Of a DNA stretch of 64,000 bases, positions 34,905 through 43,321 are shown piece after piece. The notes beneath the pieces were generated by a model. It saw only the letters and a program-made list of their open reading frames with translations, searched no databases and was not told the DNA's origin. Both the position numbers and the translations under genes were made by a program. How positions within the stretch are numbered: the stretch's first letter is position 1; the number at the start of each line of letters is the position of its first letter. The DNA lies in NCBI RefSeq assembly GCF_009830105.1, contig NZ_WURB01000005.1, forward strand, positions 289,688 to 353,687. The letters run 5' to 3'. The stretch is from Microvirga makkahensis. GTDB lineage: Bacteria > Pseudomonadota > Alphaproteobacteria > Rhizobiales > Beijerinckiaceae.

Positions 34905-36392
34905 ATGACAGCACACAATCCTCCGGAACGTCGCGTCCCTGACCTGAAGGACCCGTCCTTGCTGGTGTCCAGGGCCTATGTGGCAGGCGAGTGGGTGGAT
35001 GCGGCCGATGGAAAGACCATTCCCGTGACCGACCCCTTCGACGGCGCCCTCATCGCGTCCGTGCCCGACCTCGGGGCAGAGGCCGCCCGCAGGGCCATCG
35101 ACAAGGCCCACGAAGTCCAGAAAAGCTGGGCCAAGCGCACGGCCAAGGAGCGCAGCCAGATCCTGCGCACGTGGTACGACCTCATCATCGCCAATGCCGA
35201 CGATCTGGCTCTCATCCTCACCACCGAGCAGGGCAAGCCGCTGGCGGAAGCCAGGGGCGAGGTGATCTCGAACGCGGCCTATATCGAATGGTTCGCGGAG
35301 GAGGCCAAGCGCATCGACGGAGACATCATTCCCGGCGCGAATCCCAGCCAGCGCATCCTCGTGCTCAAACAGCCGGTGGGCGTATGCGCGGCCATTACCC
35401 CCTGGAACTTCCCCAATGGCATGATCACCCGCAAGGTCGGTCCGGCCTTGGCGGCCGGTTGCACCATGGTGCTCAAGCCTGCGGCGCAGACGCCGCTCTC
35501 GGCTCTCGCACTCGCCGTGCTCGCCGAGCGGGCAGGCGTGCCCAAGGGCGCATTCTCGGTGATCACGACGAACGAGGCGAAACCCATCGGCGAAGAGTTC
35601 TGCCACAACCCAAAAGTGGCCAAGATCACCTTCACCGGCTCGACCAATGTCGGCCGCTGGCTGATGCGGGAGGCGGGCGACAGCATTAAGCGCCTGTCGC
35701 TGGAACTCGGCGGCAACGCACCCTTCATCGTGTTCGACGATGCCGATCTGGATGCCGCGGTGGAAGGCGCCACGGCGTCGAAGTTCCGCAATGCCGGCCA
35801 GACCTGCGTCTGCGCCAACCGTATCTACGTGCAGGAGAGCGTTGCTGAGGCCTTTGCCGAGAAGCTCGCCGCCAAGGCGAGGAGCCTGAAACTCGGCCGT
35901 GGTACGGAAGCAGGCGTGGCCATGGGCCCGCTGATCGACGACAGGGCCGTGGCGAAGATGGAGGACCACGTGGCCGATGCGCTCGAGAAGGGCGGGAAGG
36001 TGCTCGTGGGCGGCAAGCGCTCGGATCTGGGCGGCACCTTCTTCGAGCCGACGGTGATGACGGGCATCAACCAGAGCATGAAGGTCACGAAGGAAGAGAC
36101 CTTCGCGCCGCTGGCTCCGATCATCACCTTCAGGGACGAGGCGGATGTGATCGCCATGGCCAATGACACGGAATACGGACTGGCGTCGTACTTCTATGCC
36201 AAGGACATGGCGCGGGTCTGGCGGGTGGCGGAGGCGCTGGAGAGCGGCATGGTCGGAGTGAATACGCCTGCCCTCGCCAACGAGATGGCACCGTTCGGCG
36301 GCATCAAGCAGTCGGGTCTCGGCCGTGAGGGCTCCAAGTACGGCATCGAGGGCTTCCTCGAAATCAAGTACGTCTGCCTCGCAGGCATGTAA
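34905..36392 (+). CDS. gabD: NAD(P)-dependent succinate-semialdehyde-type dehydrogenase
   Basis: 495 residues of the aldehyde dehydrogenase superfamily. ITPWNFPNGMITRKVGPALA and FTGSTNVGRWLM are cofactor-site blocks. The general base Glu lies in LELGGNAPFIVFDDAD and the catalytic Cys in FRNAGQTCVCANR. The block NAGQTCVCANRIYVQ and the ending GGIKQSGLGREGSKYG are typical of the GabD/SSADH group, which oxidises succinate semialdehyde to succinate. Glutarate-semialdehyde and 2,5-dioxovalerate dehydrogenases look alike. It is monocistronic with its own upstream region and a terminator hairpin directly after it. Confidence 0.88.
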   Translation: MTAHNPPERRVPDLKDPSLLVSRAYVAGEWVDAADGKTIPVTDPFDGALIASVPDLGAEAARRAIDKAHEVQKSWAKRTAKERSQILRTWYDLIIANADDLALILTTEQGKPLAEARGEVISNAAYIEWFAEEAKRIDGDIIPGANPSQRILVLKQPVGVCAAITPWNFPNGMITRKVGPALAAGCTMVLKPAAQTPLSALALAVLAERAGVPKGAFSVITTNEAKPIGEEFCHNPKVAKITFTGSTNVGRWLMREAGDSIKRLSLELGGNAPFIVFDDADLDAAVEGATASKFRNAGQTCVCANRIYVQESVAEAFAEKLAAKARSLKLGRGTEAGVAMGPLIDDRAVAKMEDHVADALEKGGKVLVGGKRSDLGGTFFEPTVMTGINQSMKVTKEETFAPLAPIITFRDEADVIAMANDTEYGLASYFYAKDMARVWRVAEALESGMVGVNTPALANEMAPFGGIKQSGLGREGSKYGIEGFLEIKYVCLAGM

Positions 36393-36400
36393 CGAACGAA

Positions 36401-36423
36401 GCCGGGCTGCCTTACAGCCCGGC
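36401..36423. terminator. Bidirectional terminator
   Basis: Perfect 9-bp stem GCCGGGCTG/CAGCCCGGC with a 5-base loop at 36401-36423, followed by ATTTC. It lies between the convergent gabD and the phosphoesterase gene. Confidence 0.7.
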
Positions 36424-36432
36424 ATTTCATCG

Positions 36433-37275
36433 TCAGGTCCGGAGGGTGAGCGTCACCGGCTGATGGTCGGAGGCCGTCGTCTCCACGTCGACGCGCAAGT
36501 CGATGATCCGGTCAGCCAGATTTTCCGACATGAAGATGTAGTCGCGGCAATGAGGCCCTTGCGGCCATTGCTTGAAATCCGCGACGCCGGTCGTGGGCGC
36601 GTGCGGTGCATCGCCATGTCTGATCATCCACGCATCCACGAACGACGGAACACCGGACGCGAAGGGCTTGCGCATCTCCGTATGGAGCGCATCCTCCGGA
36701 CCGAGGTTGAAATCGCCGCAGACGAGGGCGCCGACGGGTGCGGGGAGAGAGCGGTAGGGTCCTTCGGACCGATCGCGATAGGTGAGCCTGGCGCGCTTCT
36801 CATGCTCCTCGTGGAGCTTGCGGATATGCTTGACCTGGGCTTTCCGGTGCTCGTCCGAGTGATACTCGAGATGGCAGGTCGTGACGCGGATAGGACCGAA
36901 GCCCGTTGCCACGACGACCTCGAGCGCCTGACGCTGCATGCTTCGGCACTCGGTCGCGGGCCAGGGCAGCATGTGACTTGTCACTTCCATGACCGCCAAG
37001 CGCGAGAGGATCATGTTGCCGAAGACCTGCGGACGGCCTTTCTCGTCCCGGCGCTCCACGGCCGGGCGGAACACGGGCGTGTAGCCGGGCAGGAGCGAGG
37101 CAAGGATCGCGGGCTGATCCTCGCCGCCGTCATGGGGCGCGAAACCGTGCGAGACCTCCTGGAAGCAGAACACGTCCGCATCACTCAGCGCCTTCGCGGT
37201 CTCGACGATGCGGTGGAGATCGACCTTGCCGTCGCAGCCAAGGCCCCACTGGATGTTCCATGTCACGAGCTTCAT
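36433..37275 (-). CDS. Endonuclease/exonuclease/phosphatase-family hydrolase
   Basis: 280 residues of the EEP superfamily, which hydrolyses phosphodiester or phosphomonoester bonds with a divalent metal. Motifs in order: TWNIQWG, FCFQEV (Glu metal ligand), TCHLEYHSD, VCGDFNLGPED and TASDHQPVTL (catalytic Asp-His). There is no signal peptide, so it is cytosolic. It overlaps the stop of the permease gene by one base and ends the Ugp-like operon. In glycerophosphodiester loci this place is often taken by UgpQ; here an unrelated phosphoesterase could do the same job (inference). Confidence 0.87.
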   Translation of the reverse strand: MKLVTWNIQWGLGCDGKVDLHRIVETAKALSDADVFCFQEVSHGFAPHDGGEDQPAILASLLPGYTPVFRPAVERRDEKGRPQVFGNMILSRLAVMEVTSHMLPWPATECRSMQRQALEVVVATGFGPIRVTTCHLEYHSDEHRKAQVKHIRKLHEEHEKRARLTYRDRSEGPYRSLPAPVGALVCGDFNLGPEDALHTEMRKPFASGVPSFVDAWMIRHGDAPHAPTTGVADFKQWPQGPHCRDYIFMSENLADRIIDLRVDVETTASDHQPVTLTLRT

Positions 37276-38084
37276 CAGCGGATGCCTGCGCGCATGAAGG
37301 ATTGGACGAACTGACGCTGGAACAGAAGAAAGGCCAGGAGGAGCGGTCCCATGGTCATCACGGTGGCCGCCGTAATGACGGACCAGTCTACGCCCGTCTC
37401 AGGGGCTCCGAATACGGCGAGGCCCACCGTGAGCGGACGGCTCTCCACCGAGTTGGTGACGATGAGCGGCCAAAGGAAGTTGTTCCAGTGATAGCTCACG
37501 GATACGAGGCCGAAGGCGATGTAGGTGGTCTTGGCCAACGGCACGAAGACCCGCCACAGGACGCCGAACGAGGATGCGCCTTCCACTCGTGCTGCTTCCA
37601 CGAGTTCGTTCGGTACGCTCTTGAAGGTCTGGCGCAGCAGGAAGATGCCGAAGGCCGAGGCAATGTAGGGCAGGGCGATGGCCGGGATCGTGTCGAGCAG
37701 ACTGAGCGCGCTGATCACGCGGTAGTTCTCCACGATCAGCACGTCCGGCATGATCATGAGCTGCACCAGTACCAGGGCGAACAGGACGTCGCGCCCGAAG
37801 AAGCGGAAGCGCGCGAAGGCATAGGCCGCCAGCGTGGCAACGACCAACTGGCCGGCGAGCACCATGGTCACCAGCGTCACGGTGTTGAGATAATACCGCG
37901 CAAAGGGCGCCTGATTCCACGCGCGAGCGAAATTGTCCAGCGTCAGCGGGGCTGTGAGATCGAAGCGCGTGGCGTATTCCGAGGGATGGAACGCGCTCCA
38001 CAGGCTATAGGCTACCGGCAGCAGCCACAGGAGAGCGAGAGCCCACGCAGCAATGGTTTCGACCGAATGGCCTTGTTGTCTCAT
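37275..38084 (-). CDS. ABC sugar-type importer permease (UgpE/MalG-like)
   Basis: 269 residues with six predicted helices. The coupling loop has EAARVEGASSFGVLWRVFVPLA, matching the EAAxxxG motif of CUT1-family permeases; the start MRQQGHSVETIA overlaps the end of the previous permease gene by four bases. It forms the inner-membrane channel with that partner. The family carries glycerol-3-phosphate, glycerophosphodiesters or sugars. A much longer open frame upstream is antisense-like translation of the neighbour and is not part of this gene. Confidence 0.9.
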   Translation of the reverse strand: MRQQGHSVETIAAWALALLWLLPVAYSLWSAFHPSEYATRFDLTAPLTLDNFARAWNQAPFARYYLNTVTLVTMVLAGQLVVATLAAYAFARFRFFGRDVLFALVLVQLMIMPDVLIVENYRVISALSLLDTIPAIALPYIASAFGIFLLRQTFKSVPNELVEAARVEGASSFGVLWRVFVPLAKTTYIAFGLVSVSYHWNNFLWPLIVTNSVESRPLTVGLAVFGAPETGVDWSVITAATVMTMGPLLLAFLLFQRQFVQSFMRAGIR

Positions 38085-38998
38085 TGGTAGTGAATCCTGC
38101 GGTCGAGATAGACGAACTTGGTGAGAGCGACAGCAGCGAGGATCGCGATCAGCGTCACCGTCAGCGTAGCGGCGAAGGCGGTGTCCTGGAAGGTGAAGGC
38201 GACTTCGTAGATGTAGTAGAGCAGAAGCGAGCTCGCGTTGTTCGGTCCGCCCTTGGTCATGATGACGAGCTGATCGACGAGCTTGAAGGAATTGATGAGC
38301 GCGTTGATCGAGATAAACAGGGTGGTCGGCATCAGGAGCGGCAGCGTCACGCGGCGGAAGAAGTACCATCGGCTGGCTCCCTCGACCTCGGCGGCCTCCT
38401 TCAGCTCGGGCGGAATGGTCTGCAGAGCCGCGAGATAGAAGATCATGAAGAAGCCTGCTTCCTTCCAGACTACCATGGCGGCAAGGCAGCTCATGACGGT
38501 GGACGGATCCCCCAGCCAGTTGTGGCCGGCAAAGCCGAGGCTCTTCAAGAACTGGTCGAGCAGGCCATAATTCGGCGTGTAGAAGAACAGCCAGATATTC
38601 GCCACCGCGATCATCGGAAGGACGGTCGGCGTGAAGAAGGCAAGACGCAGGAAGGATCGGCCCGCCATTTTCTTGTCCACCCACACGGCCATCAGGAGCG
38701 CGAGCGCGATGCTGGTCGGAACGGTGGCGATCGCGAACACGATGTTGTTGCGCAGCACCTGCCAGAAGACATCGTCCTCCAGCATGTAGGTATAGTTTTC
38801 CAGGCCGACGAATTCGGAGGCGCCGCCCCGGCTCAGGGAGAAGAAACTGTGATAGAGCGTCGCCAGAATCGGATAATGGGTAAAGGTCGCCAGGAGAACG
38901 ACAGCCGGCAGCAGGAGCAGCCAGGCGTTCGCGTTCGTCAGCCACGCCCTGCGTCTGACAGCCCTGGGCTCTGCGGCACTCATGACGGCGGATACCAT
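38081..38998 (-). CDS. ABC sugar-type importer permease (UgpA/MalF-like)
   Basis: 305 residues. The basic N-terminus is followed by six helices (LLLLPAVVLLATFTHYPIL near the start). The coupling motif is KEAAEVEGASRWYFFRRVTLP, and PTVLPMIAVANIWLFFY is a conserved UgpA segment. I chose ATG 38998 because AGGAG lies six bases upstream. It sits between the binding-protein gene (with a strong hairpin in the gap) and the second permease gene. Confidence 0.9.
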   Translation of the reverse strand: MVSAVMSAAEPRAVRRRAWLTNANAWLLLLPAVVLLATFTHYPILATLYHSFFSLSRGGASEFVGLENYTYMLEDDVFWQVLRNNIVFAIATVPTSIALALLMAVWVDKKMAGRSFLRLAFFTPTVLPMIAVANIWLFFYTPNYGLLDQFLKSLGFAGHNWLGDPSTVMSCLAAMVVWKEAGFFMIFYLAALQTIPPELKEAAEVEGASRWYFFRRVTLPLLMPTTLFISINALINSFKLVDQLVIMTKGGPNNASSLLLYYIYEVAFTFQDTAFAATLTVTLIAILAAVALTKFVYLDRRIHYQ

Positions 38999-39024
38999 CG
39001 CTTTCTCCTGCGAAACCGAAAAAT

Positions 39025-39052
39025 GTGCTGCGGCGAGAACCCGCCGCAGCAC
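39025..39052. terminator. Strong hairpin after binding-protein gene
   Basis: Perfect 11-bp stem GTGCTGCGGCG/CGCCGCAGCAC with a 6-base loop, in the gap between the ugpB-like and ugpA-like genes. No T-tract follows on the minus strand, so RNA stabilisation or partial termination is more likely than full stop. Confidence 0.55.
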
Positions 39053-39078
39053 GTGAGGCCTGTTTACCGTGTGGCCCG

Positions 39079-40359
39079 TTACTTGTAGCGGCTGAGGACG
39101 CGCTCGGACTGCTTCTGAGCGCTGTCGAGAGCTTCCTGGGGCGTCTGTGTGCTGGTGACGGCCGCCTGCACCGCATCGTTGACAATCTTGTAGATGCGTC
39201 CGTTGTCATGCACCGACAGTTCTGCCACGGCATGTTCCAGCTGATCGCGCGCCACGACGGCCTGCGGGAACTCCTTGACGTAGTTCTTCATAACGTCGGT
39301 CTCGTAGGCGGCGGGCGTCACCGCCACATAGCCGGTCTTGATGCTCCACTCGGCGGCGCGTTCGGGAGCAGTCATCCAGCGGATGAACTTCACGGCAGCC
39401 TGCTGCTGCTCGGGAGTCGCGCTCTTGAACACATAGAAGTTGCCGCCGCCGGTCGGAGAGCCGCGGCGCTCCTTGGCCGGAAGCATGGCGACGCCGAAAT
39501 TGAACTTCGCTCCTTCCTTCACCGCCGTCAGGTTGCCGGTGGTGTGCCACATCATGGCCGTCTTGCCCTCCAGGAAGTCCGTGCGCAGGGTGCCCCACTC
39601 CACGGCGCCCTTCGGCATCACACCTTCCTTCGCTGCGAGATCGACCCAGTACTGCAGGGCCTCAACGGTCTTGGGCGCGTTGAAGGAGACCTGGTTGCCG
39701 GCCTCGTTCATGAGCTTCTGACCGTTCTGGATGGCCAGCGCCTGGAGCATCCAGTAGCCGTAGCCCGTGGAGGGAATTTCCACGCCCCAGCGGGTCACGT
39801 TGCCGGAGGCGTCCTTCTTTACGAGCTTCTTCGACACCTCGACCATTTCTGCCCAGGTTGCCGGCGGCTTCTCCGGATCAAGGCCCGCTTCCTTGAAAGC
39901 GTCCTTGTTGTAGTAGAGGACGATGGTAGAGCGCTGGAACGGAACGCTCCAGGTCTTACCTTCAGCGCGGCCGTTTTCCATGAAAGCCGGATAGAAGCTG
40001 TTCAGCCATTCCTTGTCGGCGCCGGGAATCTCGTCGATCGGCACGATCGCCTTCTCGTCCATGAGCGTGAAGAGATCGGTGGAGAACAGAACCGAGAGCT
40101 GCGGAGGCTGGCCACCCTTCATGGCGGTCATGGCCTTGGTCATCGTGTCTGTGTAGTTGCCAGCATAGACGGCTTCCACCTTGATGTCCGGGTTCTCATT
40201 CTGGAACCTCTGAACCATGTCGTCGATGACCTTCGTGACCGGCCCGCCGACGGCGACGGGATAGTACATCGTCAGGTCGACGGCTTGAGCGACGCTGGCG
40301 CTTAGGCTCGCCACGGTCATGAGGCCTGCGGTGAGCAGGGCTTTCGTCTTGAACTTCAT
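39079..40359 (-). CDS. ABC importer substrate-binding protein (UgpB-like)
   Basis: 426 residues with a signal peptide (ALLTAGLMTVASLSASVAQA). The mature protein VDLTMYYPVAVGGPVTKVID and KEAGLDPEKPPATWAEMVE match extracellular solute-binding family 1, with closest style to glycerol-3-phosphate binding UgpB (GMQ-type GGGNFYVFK block). A glycerophosphate-like or other polyol-phosphate ligand is inferred only. It is the third gene of the operon, after the HAD phosphatase and ATPase genes. Confidence 0.9.
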   Translation of the reverse strand: MKFKTKALLTAGLMTVASLSASVAQAVDLTMYYPVAVGGPVTKVIDDMVQRFQNENPDIKVEAVYAGNYTDTMTKAMTAMKGGQPPQLSVLFSTDLFTLMDEKAIVPIDEIPGADKEWLNSFYPAFMENGRAEGKTWSVPFQRSTIVLYYNKDAFKEAGLDPEKPPATWAEMVEVSKKLVKKDASGNVTRWGVEIPSTGYGYWMLQALAIQNGQKLMNEAGNQVSFNAPKTVEALQYWVDLAAKEGVMPKGAVEWGTLRTDFLEGKTAMMWHTTGNLTAVKEGAKFNFGVAMLPAKERRGSPTGGGNFYVFKSATPEQQQAAVKFIRWMTAPERAAEWSIKTGYVAVTPAAYETDVMKNYVKEFPQAVVARDQLEHAVAELSVHDNGRIYKIVNDAVQAAVTSTQTPQEALDSAQKQSERVLSRYK

Positions 40360-40404
40360 TGTCCTCCCCTTTCCGGGTTTAGAAGCACGCGCCAGCGGCC
40401 TCGG

Positions 40405-41433
40405 CTACTGGCGCTCATTCAGAGGAAAGCCTCGGTGGGGCAGATGGCTGCCCGCCCGACGCTTTCCGCTGTCCCTGTCAAACAGATGTATGTGACGGTT
40501 TTGCCATCCGAGAGCCACTTGTGCACCGGTCGGCAGGTCACAATAGCCGGTCTGGCGGACGGAGACGGTCTCGCCCTTCACGTCACAGAGGATGATGCTG
40601 TCGGCGCCCAGATACTCCACCGCCTTGACCGTTGCCGGAACACCGCCGTTCTCCACAAGGGAAATATGCTCCGGCCGGATGCCTAGGACGGCGCCGGCCT
40701 CCCAGGAGATGATGTTCATGGGCGGCGTGCCGATGAAGCGGGCGGTGAAATCGCTCGCAGGCTCGTTGTAAAGCTCGTGCGGGGCGCCGTTCTGCTCGAT
40801 ATGTCCGTCGCGCATCAGGATCACCCGGTCGGCCATGGTCATGGCCTCGGTCTGATCGTGGGTGACATAGACCATGGTCATGCCGAGCCGCTGCTGAAGG
40901 CTGCGGATTTCCGTGCGCATCTCGTGGCGAAGCTTGGCGTCGAGATTCGACAGCGGCTCGTCCATCAGGCAGACGGGGGCTTCCGCAATAATGGCCCGAC
41001 CCAGAGCCACGCGCTGGCGCTGGCCACCCGAGAGCTGGGACGGCTTGCGCTCGAGCAGATGGCTCAGGCCTACGATGTCCGCCACCTTCCTGAGGCGTGC
41101 GTCGCGTTCCGCCCGTCCGACTCCGCGCACGCGCAGGCCGAAGATGATGTTCTCCGCCACGTTCAGGTGAGGGAACAGCGCATAGGACTGGAACACCATC
41201 GAGATATTACGCTGTGCAGGCGAGAGATGGGTCACATCCCGGCCGCCGATGGTGATGGTGCCGGAATCGACCTCCTCCAGCCCTGCGATCAGGCGCAGGG
41301 TCGTCGACTTGCCGCAGCCCGAGGGGCCGAGCAGAACCAGGAGCGTTCCCGCATCGGCCTTGAAGCTGATGCGATTGACGCCACCGACGCCGCCCCATGT
41401 TTTCGATACTGCGTTGACGACAATCTCGGACAT
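40405..41433 (-). CDS. ugpC: ABC importer ATPase (UgpC/MalK-like)
   Basis: 342 residues from MSEIVVNAVSKTWGG. Walker A is GPSGCGKSTTLRLIAGLE, the Q-loop is MVFQSYALFPHLNVAEN, the signature is LSGGQRQRVALGRAI, Walker B is VCLMDEPLSNLD and the switch His is YVTHDQTEAMT. The C-terminal MalK-type OB/TOBE domain is present (LGIRPEHISLVE). It energises the importer encoded downstream. The frame is open further upstream, but homology begins at 41433. Confidence 0.92.
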   Translation of the reverse strand: MSEIVVNAVSKTWGGVGGVNRISFKADAGTLLVLLGPSGCGKSTTLRLIAGLEEVDSGTITIGGRDVTHLSPAQRNISMVFQSYALFPHLNVAENIIFGLRVRGVGRAERDARLRKVADIVGLSHLLERKPSQLSGGQRQRVALGRAIIAEAPVCLMDEPLSNLDAKLRHEMRTEIRSLQQRLGMTMVYVTHDQTEAMTMADRVILMRDGHIEQNGAPHELYNEPASDFTARFIGTPPMNIISWEAGAVLGIRPEHISLVENGGVPATVKAVEYLGADSIILCDVKGETVSVRQTGYCDLPTGAQVALGWQNRHIHLFDRDSGKRRAGSHLPHRGFPLNERQ

Positions 41434-41467
41434 CGGCGTAATCCCTGAGGCCTGAAGTAGAAAGCTG

Positions 41468-42265
41468 TTAGCCTCTGGCGGCAAGGAGAAGTTCGGCCAG
41501 TTCGGCGAAACCGTCTCCTGAATGCCCCTTGGCGACATAAGCCGGCCTGTGTTTCAGCCGGTGCTCGAAATCGTGAATGTTGGCGACGCCGACACTGAGC
41601 GGAAAGGCGGCGAACATGGGCTCGTCGTTCGGCGAGTCGCCCGCATAGACGACGGAATTTCGTGCCTGCTCCCAGTCCAGGCCGAACACATCGCCCAGGA
41701 GGGTCTTGGCCATGCTGAGCTTGTTGTAGTCCCCGAACCATCCGTTCACATGAATGGAGCTGACCTTCGCCTGCGCGCCGTGGCGCTCGAAGATGGCCAC
41801 AATCCTGTCGACCTCCGCCTCGGGCAGGGGCGGGACGTCCTCGCAGAAGTCGATGGCGAGGTCGGCCAGCCGGTAGGACTGGTCGCTGGCGAGCGCCGAT
41901 CCGGGAACGGAGGAAAGGACCTCCTTCTCGATGGCATCGAGCCTGGCGCGGTTCTGCCTCAGCTCTTCCGGCGTGGCCCAGAAATGCTGCTCCATCTTCT
42001 TCCGCTGGCGATCGTAGCGGAAATAGAAGGCGCCATTCTCTCCGACGACGGCATCCACCGGCCACATGCGGGCGATGTGATCGCACCATCCGGCGGGGCG
42101 CCCCGTCACGGGGATCACAAGGAAGCCGGCTCGCTGCAGTCTTTCCAGCGCCGTATAGGCGGAGGCTGTCAGCACACCCTCCGTCGTGATGGTGTCGTCG
42201 ATGTCGGAGAGGATGATGCGCACGGAACGCGCCTCTTCCACCGGAAGCTGAGAAAGAGGAATCAT
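41468..42265 (-). CDS. HAD-superfamily phosphatase (Cof/MPGP type)
   Basis: 265 residues. Motif I is ILSDIDDTITTEG (nucleophile Asp and acid Asp), motif II is VIPVTGRPAG, and motif IV is VVYAGDSPNDEPMF. The cap between motifs II and III is of the IIB type found in sugar and mannosyl-3-phosphoglycerate phosphatases. It dephosphorylates a small organic phosphate. It is the promoter-proximal gene of the importer operon and is divergent from the DeoR gene, which suggests substrate-responsive expression. Confidence 0.86.
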   Translation of the reverse strand: MIPLSQLPVEEARSVRIILSDIDDTITTEGVLTASAYTALERLQRAGFLVIPVTGRPAGWCDHIARMWPVDAVVGENGAFYFRYDRQRKKMEQHFWATPEELRQNRARLDAIEKEVLSSVPGSALASDQSYRLADLAIDFCEDVPPLPEAEVDRIVAIFERHGAQAKVSSIHVNGWFGDYNKLSMAKTLLGDVFGLDWEQARNSVVYAGDSPNDEPMFAAFPLSVGVANIHDFEHRLKHRPAYVAKGHSGDGFAELAELLLAARG

Positions 42266-42462
42266 GCCGCCGCTCCACGTGTGTCGGAGCGGGGGGAGCG
42301 TAGACCAGTCACATGCATTCGCAGGCGTTTCCTTAACGGCATTTCAGACCTTGATAGAAGCCTAGATAACAAAATTTGGAGGATCAAGCATACTAATGTG
42401 GGATGTCCCAACACTTTTGACGGGGTTACGATATTCCTGACCTTGAACCGGAGACCCCCGCC

Positions 42463-43263
42463 GTGACCTTCTATGAAGGCAAGAAAGCCGCGCGTCAGCG
42501 TCTGATCGTGGCTGAGCTGGGCTTGAGCCCGGCTGTGCGAACGTCGGACCTCGCTCGCAGACTCGGCGTTTCGGCGGAGACGGTCCGGCGCGACATCGAG
42601 GAGCTGACCCAGCGAGGTCTTGTCAGCCGCACCTATGGAGGAGCGGCCGGGCGGCAGCTCGGGCTCCAGCCCGTCTTCCAGGACCGGAACACTCTCGCCG
42701 TGGAAGAGCGCGAGGTGATCGCTCGAGCCGCCGCCGGGCTGGTGAAACCGGGCGACGTGATCATGATCGATTCCGGCTCCACGACGGCGCGTTTCGCCCA
42801 TGTTCTCGCCGAGACCGCCGTGAGGATCACGGTTATTACCAACTGCTTCGCCGTCGCCAACACCCTGGTGACGCAGCATCATGTGCGGGTCCTGTTTTGC
42901 CCGGGGGAATTCTCTTCCCACGAGCGCGGCGTCTACGGCTCCGAAACCTGCGCCTTCCTCCAGCGCTTCAACGCGGACATCGCTTTCATCGGTGCCAGCG
43001 GACTCACCCTCGAGGGGCCGAACGACGTGGAAACGCAGGCTTGCTGGGTGAAGCGCACGATGATCGGGCGAGCCGAGCGCAAGGTCCTTCTCCTCGACGG
43101 ATCGAAATTCAACAGACGTCATCTCGAGCTTGTCTGCCCCTTGGCGGAATTATCGGACATCGTCACGGACCGCCCTCCGGATCCTGCCCTGGTCGCCAGG
43201 ATTGAGGCCAGCAATGTGTCCCTGCATCTTGCCCGGGACAGATCCGTCCCGGCGGAGGCCTGA
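42463..43263 (+). CDS. DeoR-family transcriptional regulator
   Basis: 266 residues. The N-terminal winged helix has VRTSDLARRLGVSAETVRRD and RGLVSRTYGGA, the DeoR signature. The C-terminal effector domain has VIMIDSGSTTARFAHVL and ADIAFIGASGL, a ribose-5-phosphate-isomerase-like fold that binds a phosphorylated sugar or polyol. GTG start at 42463 with GGAGA upstream. Divergent from the HAD/Ugp-like operon and followed by the glycerate kinase, so it most likely controls both. Confidence 0.9.
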   Translation: MTFYEGKKAARQRLIVAELGLSPAVRTSDLARRLGVSAETVRRDIEELTQRGLVSRTYGGAAGRQLGLQPVFQDRNTLAVEEREVIARAAAGLVKPGDVIMIDSGSTTARFAHVLAETAVRITVITNCFAVANTLVTQHHVRVLFCPGEFSSHERGVYGSETCAFLQRFNADIAFIGASGLTLEGPNDVETQACWVKRTMIGRAERKVLLLDGSKFNRRHLELVCPLAELSDIVTDRPPDPALVARIEASNVSLHLARDRSVPAEA

Positions 43264-43321
43264 TGGCCGCGGGCCGACTCTCAGCTCTTCACGGCCGCCA
43301 TATCTCAAGTAAGGTGTCGGC

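Noticed and set aside
34884..36425. A 513-residue minus-strand frame opposite gabD
   Set aside because: It is the antisense of a well-conserved aldehyde dehydrogenase; the His/Arg/Gly-rich composition is typical of high-GC shadow frames and shows no family features.
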